A DNA stretch of 64,000 nt, from the NCBI GenBank assembly GCA_907165275.2, contig OU015658.1, positions 1,500,501 to 1,564,500 on the forward strand, written 5' to 3'. Below are positions 11,951 through 24,142 of the stretch, one piece after another. Numbering within the stretch: the first letter of the stretch is position 1; each line of letters opens with the position of its first letter. Origin of the DNA: Zygaena filipendulae (Eukaryota; Arthropoda; Insecta; Lepidoptera; Zygaenidae). Under the pieces are notes generated by a model that ran no database searches, was not told the origin of the DNA, and saw nothing but the letters and a program-made list of their open reading frames with translations. Made by a program: the position numbers and the translations under genes.

Positions 11951-12471
11951 CGTAGCATCCCTACCAAATACCTGTGCGCTCACAAGAATGCGCTTAAAGG
12001 ACGTGGCACCTAAACTGCTCTGCTCGACTTTGTCGGTGGCCTGTTAAGTGCTGGGAACCTAGCCTAAGATCAGAACAGAAAATAACAGATAGAAGGGACT
12101 AGTTTAAATCAACTTAGTTTAGTATGAAAACAGATGAATACCAGTGTCGCCGGGTGATTTTCGCACACAAAACTATTCATCACGCACTAAAACATTCATT
12201 AACGTAAAGAAATGTATTAAACGCTTTATGGTTATGTATTTACTTAGTCACTGTTTTCGAAACAGTTTTGGGAATATTGTGGTAAATATAGGTACTTTTG
12301 GAATCATCGGGAAGATATTACACGATGAAATATTTCATACGTTTTTAAGTCCGCATTAATAAACTCTACGCAAGAACCGTTAGAATACAAACCGAAACAT
12401 GACGTAAGCGTAAATAACCTTTATTTAATACGAGACTTAAAATTGCAATAGTCTAACCAAGGAATACAGAA

Positions 12472-12697
12472 TCTATACATATAAAATGCTTTGTTCTCAA
12501 TTGGCTGATGGATCAACGCACAGCCTGAACCGCTGATCGTATAGAGACCTGAAACTTGGAGGGTGTGTTCTTTGTGTGACTGAGGCATCCGATCAGAAAG
12601 AATTTTTGAAAATTCAACTTCTAAGGGGATGAAAAGGGGTTGCAAAGTTTGTATGGAACAATTCCGTGGGACTTTCGAAATTATCGCGGGTGAAACG
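12472..12697 (+). mobile_element. Helitron, long subtype, 3' truncated
   Basis: Matches 10254-10512 up to ATTATCGCGGGTGAAAC, then stops before the CTAG end. Confidence 0.7.
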
Positions 12698-12954
12698 ACA
12701 CTCTCCGTCTCCTACCAATTCCATGCCTATGTATATCATATAAAAAAGGTTTTTCAATCGGCGTGCAAATCTCGTAACAAAAAAACAACCTGGTAAGATC
12801 AATTAATACATTTTGCGTTTAGGGGACGATTAATTAATTGTATATCATTCGTCCATTTAGTGGACGACTAGCAACATCGACCATCTTTTTTGGTATTCGT
12901 ACTTAAAGACGACGAATAACAAATCAAAATTTGTCCTATTATTATGGGACGAAT

Positions 12955-13110
12955 CCATACTAATATTATAAAAGCGAAAGTAACTGTCTATCTGTCTACC
13001 TGTCTGCTATTTTTTACATACCTACACATTGTCAGGGGTACAGAAAAAGACTTTTTAATCCGGAAACTTTTTAATCCGGGAACTCCGGGATTAAAAGTAC
13101 CTCTTGTCCT
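12955..13110 (+). mobile_element. Helitron 5' part
   Basis: CATACTAATATTATAAAAGC start and TTGTCAGGGGTACAGA; an AATCCGG segment is locally duplicated and the 3' end is missing. Confidence 0.55.
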
Positions 13111-15799
13111 TTTCTAGTTAATATATTCATATAATTATTATATACATAGGACGTAGGTATAATAGAAATTAGTTTGAACGTTGGAAATTGTAATTTGTGC
13201 TCTATCTTTCTAATTAAAAATTATATCTTTCCGTTTTTCCAATTTTCTCTTTTAAAAAGCACCTTTTACCATCTCATTTTTTGCAACATTCAGGTAGACC
13301 CCTGCCGGGAGAATATATTGACATTCCCTGCCCATAATACGCAGGATCCTCTTTCCAGGTGTGTTTTCGAAGCTCAAACGTTTTCATTTCAACTAAGATA
13401 AACATTTCTTAAAATTTTAACGGAAACCAGGTCTGTGGAGCATTTACACGACAGAAATTGATCGGAATTTATTTTTTAAACCCAACCCTCCGTAGGTAAA
13501 CAGAACAATTTGGCGTTGAAAAATATAAAGTATAAATATCAAGTTTTCGCGCTTTCGAAGGCTCGCAGCGTCGAAGTTCCTACGTGACTGGCGAGCTATT
13601 AACGCGAGGCTTCCCCTAATAGAGCTTATACGCACAAAGAACACTCAAATTACTTACTCACAGTACGTAATAAAGTTACCGAGGATTCGGCGTGGAAATT
13701 AGGCATTAATTAGGTACTTACCTATCGACATAAATCACTGGAAGTTAACCTGACTTCTTAAAACAGTAGATCATTATCCACGTATTATCTTCAAGGTTAG
13801 CCGCCGTCGCAAAGACGTTTTTCATTTCAAAAATAAAATTAGATTTTTGAGCTTAGTTTGAAATAAGTTTTGATACGCATTAAAAAAACATTAATACCTA
13901 ACTGTTAAAGTTTTAGTAATAAATTACTAGCTGTTCCAAAAGGGTTCACTGATTTAGGTCCTTTTAGGAGTTCCCGTAGGAACTCCGTGAAATCCGTACA
14001 TACCTAACTGACCTCACATCGGTCACGTAGTTTTCGAGATTCGGTGAATCAATGACCTTTCGCTTTTATATTACAGTCGATGGTCGGAAATTTCACCCGC
14101 GTCAATTTCGGGATCGTGCGAATTCCGGGACAAAAAGTACAATGTCACTCACATAGGTTTGTTTGTTTCTTCGTTAGTTTGTTTGTATACTTTATTCACT
14201 TTATTTACTTTTACAAATTGTACAAATACAATAGGTATTAAGTATCTATTATTTACTAACAACTATTGTTTTTATATTGTTTGTAAGGTATTATGGGCCT
14301 ATGTTGCCAGCCAACAAAACAAATTAAAAAAAACACACTTATACTTAAGTAAAAAAAAAAAATCGGTCGAGTAGTTTTTGGTATAGAACTAAGTATAGAT
14401 CCATGGTATACTATAGACTATAGATAGACTAGTTGTATTTTGAGCATGAAGTAAGTTTCCAGACTATTGTAATAACGTTGAAGTTTGCTTGATTTCATGA
14501 TATCCTCTATCGTCTGTTGTCTCTGCCCAGCAAAGAGGCAGACTGGCGTGCCTCTAGTACACATATAATGCGGTAGGTAAGTAAAATTTTCAAGGGCAGC
14601 TCGTCTCACAATATAATAATAATTTATAGTTTTCTACCTACTACAAGTTTAATTTCTATGGATAGCGATGAATATTGCATTAAGTAATTCCATTGACTGG
14701 AGCCGTTTTTAATTTATTAATTAATTCTATTTGTTTTCGTGTCCTAAACTCACAGCTCCCAAGCGGCTCTTTCACAAGCGCCCTCTATCTACTCAACTTA
14801 ATTACTAACTAGATGTACAGTCTGCGTAAGAAATATGTGATAAATTTTGACAATCTTACCGCCAAAGATATTGAAAGAGAATAGATAGATAATACGCTCG
14901 GCCGCTAAGCTTACCCCTTGAACCACGCAGTGGTCAAATGATCTTATGCTAACAAAATGCCGTTGGCTAGCAGAGACTATTGTCAATTGACGGAAAGCGA
15001 TGTGATTGGCTATTTAAAATGTACTTTGTGGTGACTGGTACTTGAAAGCGTCGCAACGATATGATTGGTTTTATTTTGGTCATTTCCTCCGCAAAAATTG
15101 GTTGACGTGGATTGTATAGTAAAAGTTCGTATTGTTCGTCACTCCATACGAATGAACTCATCTAACTACTTTCTCACAAGTAAAAACGGCCGGCTTGTAC
15201 GTACACGTGTAGGTATGCGTTCCGTGGGTTTGGGCGCAGTTGTTTGGTTAAAATTTCACTCGTTTGAGTTGCAACCAAGCCACAGAACGATCGAGATGTT
15301 TTTATAACCTCAAAACATTTGAAATTTCAGGCGCCATTTGTTTTCTCTCAACTCACATTGCGAATAAGACTGTTTTACATCCAATTATAAACTTTTTATG
15401 ACTTTGACACCTCCCCTTTGTTCGTAAGAATTCCGATTGATTTATTTTTCAATGAATCCGGTTTTCGGCGCAAACTTTGACACTTCTTAAACAATACATA
15501 GCTGTCAGAGTGAAAATTAACCTGCTTCGGAGATGGTTGTTTGGTTGCTGCACTCTGAGCCACGGAACGGGTGAAACTACGCTCTGACAGTTGTCAGAGT
15601 AAAATTTCACCAAGTCACAGAACGGGTTCAGAGCGCGCTCGAGTGCGATCGAGTGCATTCGTGCGAAGCCACGGAACGCACACTAGTGTGTGCGAGTGTG
15701 CGTATCGTAAGGTTGACAGTGAGTTAACAGTAACTGTCAGCTGTCAGTGAACAATTGTCACATGTAAATTCTACATGTGACAAACTTTCCCTGGATCTA
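13111..15799. other. intergenic; unassigned G+C-richer patch
   Basis: Apart from Helitron remnants (13927-14140), the only texture is 15180-15720, which is richer in G+C and repeats GCCACGGAACG-like words and TCGAGTGCGATCGAGTGC. No coding frame is convincing. Confidence 0.5.
13927..14140 (-). mobile_element. Helitron remnants
   Basis: Two eroded CTAGCTGTTCC/GTTCCCGTAGGAACTCC and TTTCACCCGCGTCAATTTCG pieces. Confidence 0.5.
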
Positions 15800-16221
15800 A
15801 CCCACAAGCTTTCGCGGGGTATGAAATCGTTAATTTCGGAGATCCCGCGGGAAATCCGGGATAAAAGAACTATATGTGTTAATCTGATATTATTGTATAT
15901 ATTATTGTAAAGTTTCATTTAAATCCATTCAGTAGTTTTTGCGTGAAATAGTAACAAACATTAATCCATCCATACATACTTACAAACTTTCGCGTTTATA
16001 ATATTACTAGCTGTACCCCGCGGTTTCACCCGCGGTAATTTCGGAGTTTCCGCGGGAATTCCGGGATAATAAGTACCCTATGTCCTTCTCTGTACCCCTG
16101 ACAACGTGCATGCCAAATTTCATCCAAATCCGCTGAGCCGTTTTTGCGTGATTGAGTAACAAACATCCAAACATCTAAACATCCAAACCTCCACACTTTC
16201 ACATTTATTATATTAGTAGGA
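15800..16221 (-). mobile_element. two Helitrons in tandem
   Basis: A diverged copy (15800-16004) abuts a well-preserved TCC-type copy (16007-16221) with host A at 16006 and T at 16222. Confidence 0.8.
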
Positions 16222-17118
16222 TCGTAGGATTAGTAAGGATAAGGATTCTTTGGTAATAAAGTTCAATGACTGACAAAAGTAGATATTATGTATCTACATA
16301 TTTTTGATGCTGACTATAACCCCGTTCCCACTGGTGGTATTTGGAAGATTCATATCCGTCTCTACTATTTAGTAACTAGGTAAGTTTGTGAAGTACCCCA
16401 AAGAAGTAATCACAATTGTTTTTAAATTTTAAGTTCTAATTGCTACAATATTTGCATTCATATTTTATCCAAACAAATTCTTGTTTTTGCATTTTCCGAA
16501 TATAACACTAGGTAATTTTACTTGCATGCATTTCATTATGAAAATTAATAGGTACCTACTTGTTACTTTATAGGTACTTTAATTTTGAAGTGTTCCCAAA
16601 AGAATTTCAAAACACGCAAAAGACCAGCGGTATCAAAATTCTAACTAATTTTAATTAAATGCTAATGTGAATTTACGCTTACCTACTCGCTTTTACTAAT
16701 CAACAAATCATCATAGCGTACCAACACCTTGTCGGGGTAACAGAAAAGGTAGGTACATTACTATCCCAGAATTCCCGCGGGAACTCCAAAATTAACACGG
16801 TAGAAATTAGAGTTCAGAAGTTTACAAAAATGTTCAGAAAATTGCGACCACATTTTTATACTTCGCTGAGCAATTCTTCAAATGCCCGCCTTAAAGTCTC
16901 GAGTTTGACTAATCTATTCCGAACACTTATTACAAAATAAATCTCCCTCAAGATAAGTACAGCTACTATGTGTAACGAGTAACGACCGTTATATTGAGGC
17001 GCCATTAAAAAAGAATTTGCTCGAAATAAATGTCAAAGGCTGAGCTTCAAGTCTTTGGTGAGCTTCAAATTGGTCTTAGCGATAATCAAATCGCCTGTTG
17101 TTACACTAAATTATACAG
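16222..17118. other. intergenic, nothing recognised
   Basis: AT-rich; a small Helitron-like scrap (CCCGCGGGAACTCC) at 16770-16800. Confidence 0.5.
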
Positions 17119-17358
17119 TTGAAAAAAACGTTTTTGCTCATTAAATCTATGTTCTTTTATATTTTTTTAATCATGTATTTTGTGAGTTTATCCGTGGAAA
17201 AATGTGAACAATATTTAAAAAACTCTTCTAAAATATTTTACACAGTACCTATTAAAAATACTGAAATAAATAAAGTTATAGAACTAAAAAAATTTCAATT
17301 CAGTTTAAAATATTGTAATTCTACATTTGAATTTTGTTTCAATACGAATATACCGTGA
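17119..17358 (+). CDS. small hypothetical ORF with hydrophobic N-terminus
   Basis: A 79-residue open frame starting MKKTFLLIKSMFFYIFLIMY, which could be read as a signal peptide. The rest is Lys/Asn/Phe-rich with three Cys. It sits in AT-rich DNA where chance frames of this length and bias are common, and I see no splice sites, polyA signal or homologue that I recognise. It is listed only because a signal-peptide-like start is unusual among the chance frames here. Confidence 0.12.
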   Translation: MKKTFLLIKSMFFYIFLIMYFVSLSVEKCEQYLKNSSKIFYTVPIKNTEINKVIELKKFQFSLKYCNSTFEFCFNTNIP

Positions 17359-17495
17359 AAATGAAGTTTATTTTAGGCCTGTATTATTAAACATTGCACT
17401 CAAACTGGATAAGCTTTCAAGCTGTGCTTTCAGGCTGTGCTTCCAAGTATATAAATGTTATAGGTAGGTATTCTCTTTTAAATAAGTAAGTGATA

Positions 17496-17839
17496 TACAA
17501 CGTGTTAATGAATTAACTGAAAACCTGATACACCCCATTTAAAAAAATAAACAATATTAAGAATAAAATATGTCGAAAAAATTTATACTTTAAAAGTTAT
17601 TCAACATTAGTTTGGAGGTGACCGATCTACGAAATTCCAAGCGCTACGCCCGCGCCTACCGGTTCGAATTTTTTTGCTGCGGGCGGCGTACGCGCCTAAT
17701 ATTGTATTATAAATAATTTAGACATGGGCTAGTAAAAATGAAAAAATATAACCTATATTAAAACATAGTGCGATTGATTCGCTAGTCAGTTCTGAGCAAA
17801 CTACTTTCTAGTTTTCAGTTAATTCATTAACACGTTGTA
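17496..17839. mobile_element. MITE with perfect 29-bp TIRs (copy 1)
   Basis: A 344-bp element bounded by perfect 29-bp inverted repeats starting TACAACGTGTTAATGAATTA. It is flanked by the direct repeat GTGATA (17490-17495 and 17840-17845), a likely 6-bp target duplication. The interior holds a GC-rich core (17640-17700) in an AT-rich body. A second copy lies at 48856-49202. No coding capacity; the superfamily is not assigned. Confidence 0.88.
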
Positions 17840-17904
17840 GTGATAGTATAGATAAGGCAACGCCTCCAAAACACCAAAACTTAAACAGAGTAAAACCCAC
17901 TCAC

Positions 17905-18376
17905 CGTCATACACGACGCCTCGCACCAACTCATCGGCTTCAAACACTGGATGGCTTACTGTCAGGTTCACATCACTATCCGTGTCACTGAGTGTCACAA
18001 CCCTATCACTGTCACTGGGGATCCTCGCAAAGGCACAAGCATTACCAACTATCTCATCACTACTGTCAACAACCTCCGTTGTCGTGTCAACTACGTCATC
18101 GTTTGTTGTAGTTTCATCATACACTGTTGTTTCTGGATCGTCGTTGCTCTCCGCTTTGTCTTGGATTTGTTGGACTTCATTATTTATGTTGTTTTTATTG
18201 AATTTATCGACTTCAGGAGGTCCCGGTGACCTGCCCGGGGCGGGGTCACCTCTAGGAAGGCTCAAAGAGGTGCTATAAGGCAAGAAATCCAGTATTACGA
18301 GTGTCATTAAGAACATTAGAGAACACCTGTTCATTTTGATTCGGATTACATTCTTAGAGGAATGAATGTTAGTCAT
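17905..18376 (-). CDS. first exon of a probable secreted acidic protein
   Basis: I do not recognise the family. The frame opens at 18376, but a better start is the Met of MNRCSLMFLMTLVILDF at 18334, which gives a clear hydrophobic signal peptide ending near STSLS. It continues with a Pro/Gly stretch and then an acidic, Thr/Asp-rich low-complexity segment (ETTVYDETTTNDDVVDTTTE), followed by a more ordered tail with one possible N-glycosylation site (NLT). A good donor (G|GTGAGT) follows VVYDG, so I end the exon at 17905. The open frame continues to 17819, but its last residues come from the terminal repeat of a MITE at 17496-17839. Downstream exons should lie at lower coordinates; I found none I can support. 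A secreted or membrane-tethered protein is likely; the function is unknown. Confidence 0.5.
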
Positions 18377-18727
18377 TATTTTATTGATTCCATGACTCCG
18401 TGTACTGCGCGGACAGGTTCTTTGAAATCATTGTTGATTAACATCCAAACTGTTTGCAGACCGATACTGGGTGCTTCTAGATTGTTTCATACCGGTTCGT
18501 TTGGAGATATTTCGATTATCTGTAAAGAATAAATGTACACTTTATGATTGATATCCATAGACATATTTACATTGGCTATTTAGACCCTAAATAACTGGTA
18601 GCACAAATTGGTACTAGATCTTTTTAGCGTAACTTGAAATGGCTTCACTCTACTTGCGCCCTATCATTCTATGCCTTTTAATTCTTAAGTCTTTGTTGTA
18701 TGAAATGTTTTTTTTATTCTGTGTATA
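18377..18727. other. 5' flank of the secreted-protein exon
   Basis: Upstream of the minus-strand exon at 17905-18376. I see no clear TATA box or initiator. Confidence 0.4.
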
Positions 18728-18729
18728 AT

Positions 18730-19099
18730 AGGTTTCCGGGGTATGAAAATCAGAATTCTATTAAGTCTATAAAAAAATTATAGACACTTATATTTTGGTT
18801 TTTCAAATTGATGAAAAAATACTTAGATAAAGTGCATCGAAAGTTAGAAGTCTAGTGACGTCATAACGTCGGATAAACTGTAGCGTGACGTCACGCGCCA
18901 TTTCGACTTAATGTATCTCCGTTATTTTTTGATTGCGTAAAAAATTAAATAAATACATGTTCACGAAAAAGGATAGTATGTTTATTTCATATGAAAATTA
19001 GTCATTACAATGTTCTATATTTGTTCTATATTCAATACGTGTTCTATATTTTATTTATCTACATGACGGAGTAAAAACTAAAATTTATTCAACTTGCCT
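18730..19099. mobile_element. AT-target MITE with internal extra sequence
   Basis: Ends AGGTTTCCGGGG and ATTCAACTTGCCT, flanked by AT. About 80 bp rich in GTTCTATATT has been added near the right end (18961-19060). Confidence 0.8.
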
Positions 19100-19638
19100 A
19101 TTGTAGCCGTGTGTTTCCCTTGATGGATAAATTAATAAATCACGCCTACGGCCTACCCTATTCCCCTAAACACCGGCAAAGTTGCCAGTTAATTACATTT
19201 TCCAGATCAACACCACTTCAATCCGTAGCAATACTCCTAACATCAATCATAAGTGTTGTCGCAAACATGTTTTCAAAGAGGCCCGACTAAAAAATACCGA
19301 TATAATATTTTCCTCGGAGCAAAAGCTTTGGTACAATCCGCCTAATAGATTGCTTTCTCCTGTTTCTATGTTGTCGAGCTTCCGTCCCAAGACCTTATTT
19401 TCTACGTTATAAGGTGACTGAGACTACGTTCCATTGATGTCGCTGAGCTATGCGTTGCGGTATTCGGCTCTGGTTTCAAATATCTAAAGATAGGTATAAT
19501 ATACGTTCATTGTTTACTTATTATCCATAAAAAAATAAGTGTTCATGAAAATTGAGCCCACAAGTTGTCGAGATGTTGATAGGTCATTTAAAGTATACGT
19601 ATGCTGTACATCTTTGTGTTGTGTCAAATAAAGTTTAT

Positions 19639-19703
19639 CAATTCAATTCAATTCAATTCAATTCAATTCAATTCAATTCAATTCAATTCAATTCAATTCA
19701 ATA
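19639..19703 (+). repeat. (ATTCA)n microsatellite, ~13 copies
   Basis: A pure pentanucleotide run after GTCAAATAAAGTTTATC, which may be the tail of a retroelement. Confidence 0.95.
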
Positions 19704-20190
19704 AAGCCCCTTTCCTCTGTATTGCGCTGACGTGCCGACAAATCATAGAACAGATAAGTATCATATAATTATAGAAAACCAAATAAATGCGGGTGACATA
19801 ATAATATACTTTATTTGGTATGCTCTGTGATTGATCAGGTTTTTTTTTTCTATATTTTCATTATTTACATATAACCATGTAACTCAGTCGGGTCTTGAAC
19901 ATACTTCGTTAAATTTAGGTATTTTAAGAACTTTGAGTATTCAAATATCGCACTAAAATATTCAGTCTAGCATCGCTTAAAGTTTTCAGTGTATCTTAAG
20001 CATTAGCGAAGCGAGATGATGAGACACGGCCGATACGCCCAAGAGTCGAAGGTTCCGGTGACTCTACTATAGCCATGAGTGAGGTAGGTATGTACGTATA
20101 CAAGTTGATGATCCCTTTTTATGTGAGATACCTCGCAATTTCCCTTTCAATTCACTATGCATATTATTTTGATATGGAAATTATTTATTT

Positions 20191-20353
20191 ACTAGCTGTA
20201 CCCCGCGGTTTCATCTGTGTTAATTTCGCAATTCCTTCTGGAGTTGCGGGACGAACAGTACCCTATGTCCTTCTCTGTAGTAACTTGTAGTAACTTTGGA
20301 GTCCCTGCGGGAATTCCGAAATTAACGCGAATGAAACCGCGGGGCACAGCTAG
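20191..20353. mobile_element. two Helitron 3' ends head to head
   Basis: Starts CTAGCTGTACCCCGCGG and ends CCGCGGGGCACAGCTAG, so both outer ends are Helitron 3' termini and the 5' parts are gone. An imperfect 160-bp palindrome. Confidence 0.75.
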
Positions 20354-20366
20354 TTAGTAATATAAT

Positions 20367-20686
20367 GGGCATGTTGACTATTTTTTTTGGTCCGTCTTGT
20401 AGATTAATAAAAAATATTGGACACGTTTTTTTTCTTTTTTTTACGTAATCAAAAAATAACGGCGATACATTCAGTTGAAATTTCGCGTGACGTCACTATT
20501 CTGACAGTTTGTATGGCGGTTTTAGCGATTAGTGACGTCACGACCCCCTCACCCTAAACTGTAATGCGCTTTATCTCAGTATATTTTAATTTATTTGAAA
20601 AAGCAAAAAATACGTGTCTATTGTTTTTTATTTTCTTACTGACGGACTATTTAGAATTTTGATTTTCAAAAATTGTCAACATCCCC
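20367..20686. mobile_element. AT-target MITE, full copy
   Basis: The best short member of the family. Ends GGGCATGTTGAC and TGTCAACATCCCC, with AT at both flanks (20365-20366 and 20687-20688). Inside are AAAAATACGTGTC and ACGGACTA near both ends in opposite orientation, and two TGACGTCA palindromes in the middle. No coding capacity. Confidence 0.88.
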
Positions 20687-20858
20687 ATTAGGATCATAGG
20701 TATTTGTGCTAAAGATGACAACATTACTGTCATTTTAATGGCAATAGATGTGAATACCTACTCACTTAGGTTATGCCCGAGGTGATAATAGGTGGTTTAT
20801 TAACGTAAGAGATAAAGACGCGTAATAATTAAAGCATTATTGTTTTTTTATCATTCGC

Positions 20859-21238
20859 ACGTCGACGCCCCCAAGGGAATAAACCGGTAAAAGGCTATTA
20901 CGGGGTTCTCCATGTTATGCCAAATCTGGCATCTAGAGCTTGGAATAAATACACTTTGTAATTTTTTTCTAGAATTTTTCCATTGAAATTACGAAAGATA
21001 CGAAATAATAAGGGTTTTTTTTGTAGAACCGTAAGTAGGTAATACTTTCATTTTAACGAATAATTGAAATATCAAATAAGAACCATATTATTCGTTATAT
21101 TATTATAGTATTCATTTCAAAAACGGGGCTTAACCCCCTAAACTTGTTTTGAGAAAAGTTATGAATGAAAAATGATTTTTTTTTCCTGTAAAATTTGAAT
21201 TTTGACGTTACCGGTTTATTCCCTGGGGCCGTCGACGT
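20859..21238. mobile_element. MITE with ~32-bp TIRs
   Basis: Ends ACGTCGACGCCCCCAAGGG and CCCTGGGGCCGTCGACGT, pairing on through AATAAACCGGTAA. The interior is AT-rich and non-coding. Confidence 0.78.
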
Positions 21239-21862
21239 AGTAATCGACTTATTAAAGTATGTATGTATAATGTTTCGTTAGGCTTCATTTATATCAAACG
21301 TTACCCAGACAGAACTGATTTGAACTGTAGTGTTCACTTACCTACTCTATCAAAAAATTTGACTGTAATATTGTCGACGATGCGCTGACAAATTTTACTA
21401 ACCGACTTCCAAAAAGGAGGAGGTTATGCATCCGATTGTATGTATGTTTTTTTTTTATGATGCTTAAAAGTCTTTAACCCACATTTATTCGCGTTTTGGC
21501 TACATGGCCTTCTATGATTTAGTAATGATTTTTTGTTGCCTTTTTGTTTATTTACTTGTAAGCATGTAGTAATCATGAACATGAAATACGACCTTCGGTA
21601 AGCCGTTAAGCTTTATTAAATTAAAAGAGGGAAGGAAAAATTTTATAGACCAATGAAAAATATAATATTTTCAAATCAATCCATAATTACTAAAAAATAG
21701 ATACGTTATGTGCACTGAGCTTTAACTTCCAGGGTTCCAGTCACAATAACGCAACATACTATATAGATGAGATAATATAAAAACAACAGTCAATGTGTAA
21801 TCTTGCGCTTGTCGAGTAATAGAACCCTTTGTGACACTATCTCAGGACCGTTCAATTAAATA
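21239..21862. other. 5' flank of the CHK kinase-like gene
   Basis: Contains CCGACTTCCAAAAAGGAGGA (21402-21421), a dispersed-repeat word in moths. No promoter element can be defended. Confidence 0.4.
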
Positions 21863-23624
21863 ATGGAGACCAGCAAAGACGTAGTACTTCCTCTAAGAAT
21901 AGAAGAACGTTTGAAGGAGATTATAACAAATGAAGGCTACAAACAATTCAACATCCACGTTGACATATTGCCGCCTGACGGGGGTAACTACTTAGGCATA
22001 CTCTACGAGATCACTGCGGACGGGATAGCATTCGATGGCTTGAAGAAACGCACACACTTCTTCATTAAACATTTAGGAGACTGTCGTTTGATTTTCGTCT
22101 CCGTGAAAGAAGCTTATATGAGAGAAATTTTCGCTTACAGTCATATTTTCAAGTATTTCCACGAGCTCGAAACGGAAGCTAACATACCAGTGGAAGAGCG
22201 ATACAAAACACCAAAATTTTACGGAGTAGTCGACGATAGTGCAATTATTATGGAAAATTTAACAAAGAGAGGCTTCAAAGTACCCAATAGAATGGATACC
22301 GTACCATTAAAGCTGGCAGAGTTGGCAGTAGAAAACATGGCCAAATTTCACAGCCTCGCGTTCGCTTTAGAAAAGAAACATCCGGAATTCGTCAAAAACA
22401 ACCTGCGAGATCTGGACATACTCTTCAATTTCAGTGACGAAATGAGACAGTACATGGAGAATGCCAGCAAGTATATAACGCCGTATCTGGACGAGAATAG
22501 TCGGACGAAAGTGAAGAGTTACGACGGCAAAATTTTTGACAAGTTCCGTCAAGGCTGGTTTAAGCCAACATCGGTGTCTTGTTTGTGTCATGGTGACTTC
22601 AGGCTGAGTAATATTCTTATGAGAGAAACCGTAAGTATTATATATCAGTCATGTACGATACTTCCTTTCAAGTTTCTTAGTTCAACCCAAAGTTCAGTAT
22701 GATATGATAAAGTTCAAATTATTGTTGCCATTTAACTACGTTTGTGGCGAAATAAACTTTATTATGTACTAGCTGTCCTCCGCGGTTTCACCCGCGGTAA
22801 TTTTATTTTCCCGCAGGAATTCCAGGATAAAAAGTACCCTATATCACTCAAGATCACTGTAGCTTCCTATAAGTAAAAGAATTTTCAAAATCGGTGCAGT
22901 AGATTCAGAGATTCAAAAAATTCAAAAATTCAAAAATTCAAAAATAAAAAATGATGTTAATAACAAAATTGATCCATGTCCATGGTCGAATTAAATTAAA
23001 TTAATTTATTTATTTATTAGTATTAAGTATCAAAATATCATTGTCCGCACCTCAAAAAATGCATACTAACAAAAAATGTGTTCACTTTGCTTGCAATCCT
23101 GTCGTTCTATGCCTGCTGATTCTATGACTTTTATTTTTTATTAGTATTATAATTATTATTAATAGTTGAATAGTTTTATAGGTCACAGCCGGAGTTAAAC
23201 AATAACCTTTTCATTTCAGAACGGTAAAATTGCGGACGCCATTGTAATCGACTATCAATTCATAAACTACGGCAGTCCGATGAACGATTTCTTTCTCATA
23301 ATATTCTCGTGCACAGACAAGGAATTCCGCAGAGACAACATGGAGAATTTGAAGAGGTTATACTACGGTTCCATGGAGAGATATCTGAAGTATTTGAATA
23401 TAGACGTTGAGTCTGTGTATCCAAGGGACGTGTTTGAGTCTGATTATAATGATAAGCTCGAGTTGGGGCTACCGATAGCCTTGTCGATGTCACCATTCAT
23501 TTACGTATGCAACGAAGATGCTAAGGATATCAACGACAGAGTGTTGTCCTTGAAAATGGACGACAGATACGTGGATAGGATGAGAGGAGTCATAGAAGAT
23601 TACATAGAGTGGGGATTTCTGTAG
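21863..23624 (+). CDS. CHK/ecdysteroid-kinase-like protein, two exons
   Basis: Coding exons are 21863-22630 and 23220-23624, joined in phase 0 across a GTAAGT donor (22631) and a TTTCAG acceptor. The product is 390 aa, close to the usual 400 or so for the insect EcKinase/CHK kinase-like family. These enzymes phosphorylate small molecules; in moths one member phosphorylates ecdysteroids at C-22, and others are linked to detoxification. Visible motifs are an N-lobe with KEAYMREIFAY, the hinge-like IIMENL, the Brenner loop HGDFRLSNIL (H243, D245, N250) and the metal-binding VIDYQ (D267), which is encoded just after the splice. No signal peptide, so it is cytosolic. The single intron holds a Helitron fragment. 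AATAAA at 23679 is a candidate polyA signal. The substrate cannot be deduced; the enzyme looks intact. Confidence 0.93.
22631..23219 (+). other. intron of the CHK kinase-like gene
   Basis: GT-AG intron of 589 bp. It contains a minus-oriented Helitron 3' part (22768-22916) followed by a run of degenerate AATTC/AAAAT repeats (22905-22946). Confidence 0.85.
22768..22916 (-). mobile_element. Helitron 3' part in the kinase intron
   Basis: CTAGCTGTCCTCCGCGG hairpin end through AATCGGTGCAGTAG; the 5' end is replaced by short tandem AATTC-type sequence. Confidence 0.75.
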
Positions 23625-23888
23625 TCAGGATAAAAAGAATTTGTCAATGGGAGTTTAACCCAACTTAAACACCATACAAATAAATGGAACACTAGCGAAT
23701 TCAAAATATTGTAACGTAACGCGTAATGTTACTAAAGATTCACCTCGTAATGTTATAGTTGTTTTATATACATTATATATATAGATTTACTATCTATTTA
23801 GGTAATTGAGATCGTAATATTATATTATATTTTATCAATAGGCTAGGTGAATAAGTTTTATTATATTTTATTCGTTTATGCAACTCCG

Positions 23889-24142
23889 CATGCATAATAT
23901 TCAATAAAAAATATTAGACGCAATTTTTTTCTTTTTTGTTTACGTATTTAAAAATATTGAGTCGAAATATTGCGTGACGCCACTATGCGGTACAGTTTAT
24001 GACATCACGAGCCCCTATATATTGTCAACTTTATTGCGCTTTAGCCAAGTATTTTTTTCATTTAATTTGAAAAAAATACGTGTCAATTAGATATTGTTTC
24101 ATTATCTAACTGATGGAACAAATAGAATTTAAATTTTTATAC
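23889..24142. mobile_element. AT-target MITE, degraded copy
   Basis: The core resembles the family (TATTAGACGC, GCGTGACGCCACT, AAAATACGTGTCAATT) but the ends are eroded. It lies just 3' of the CHK kinase-like gene. Confidence 0.6.
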
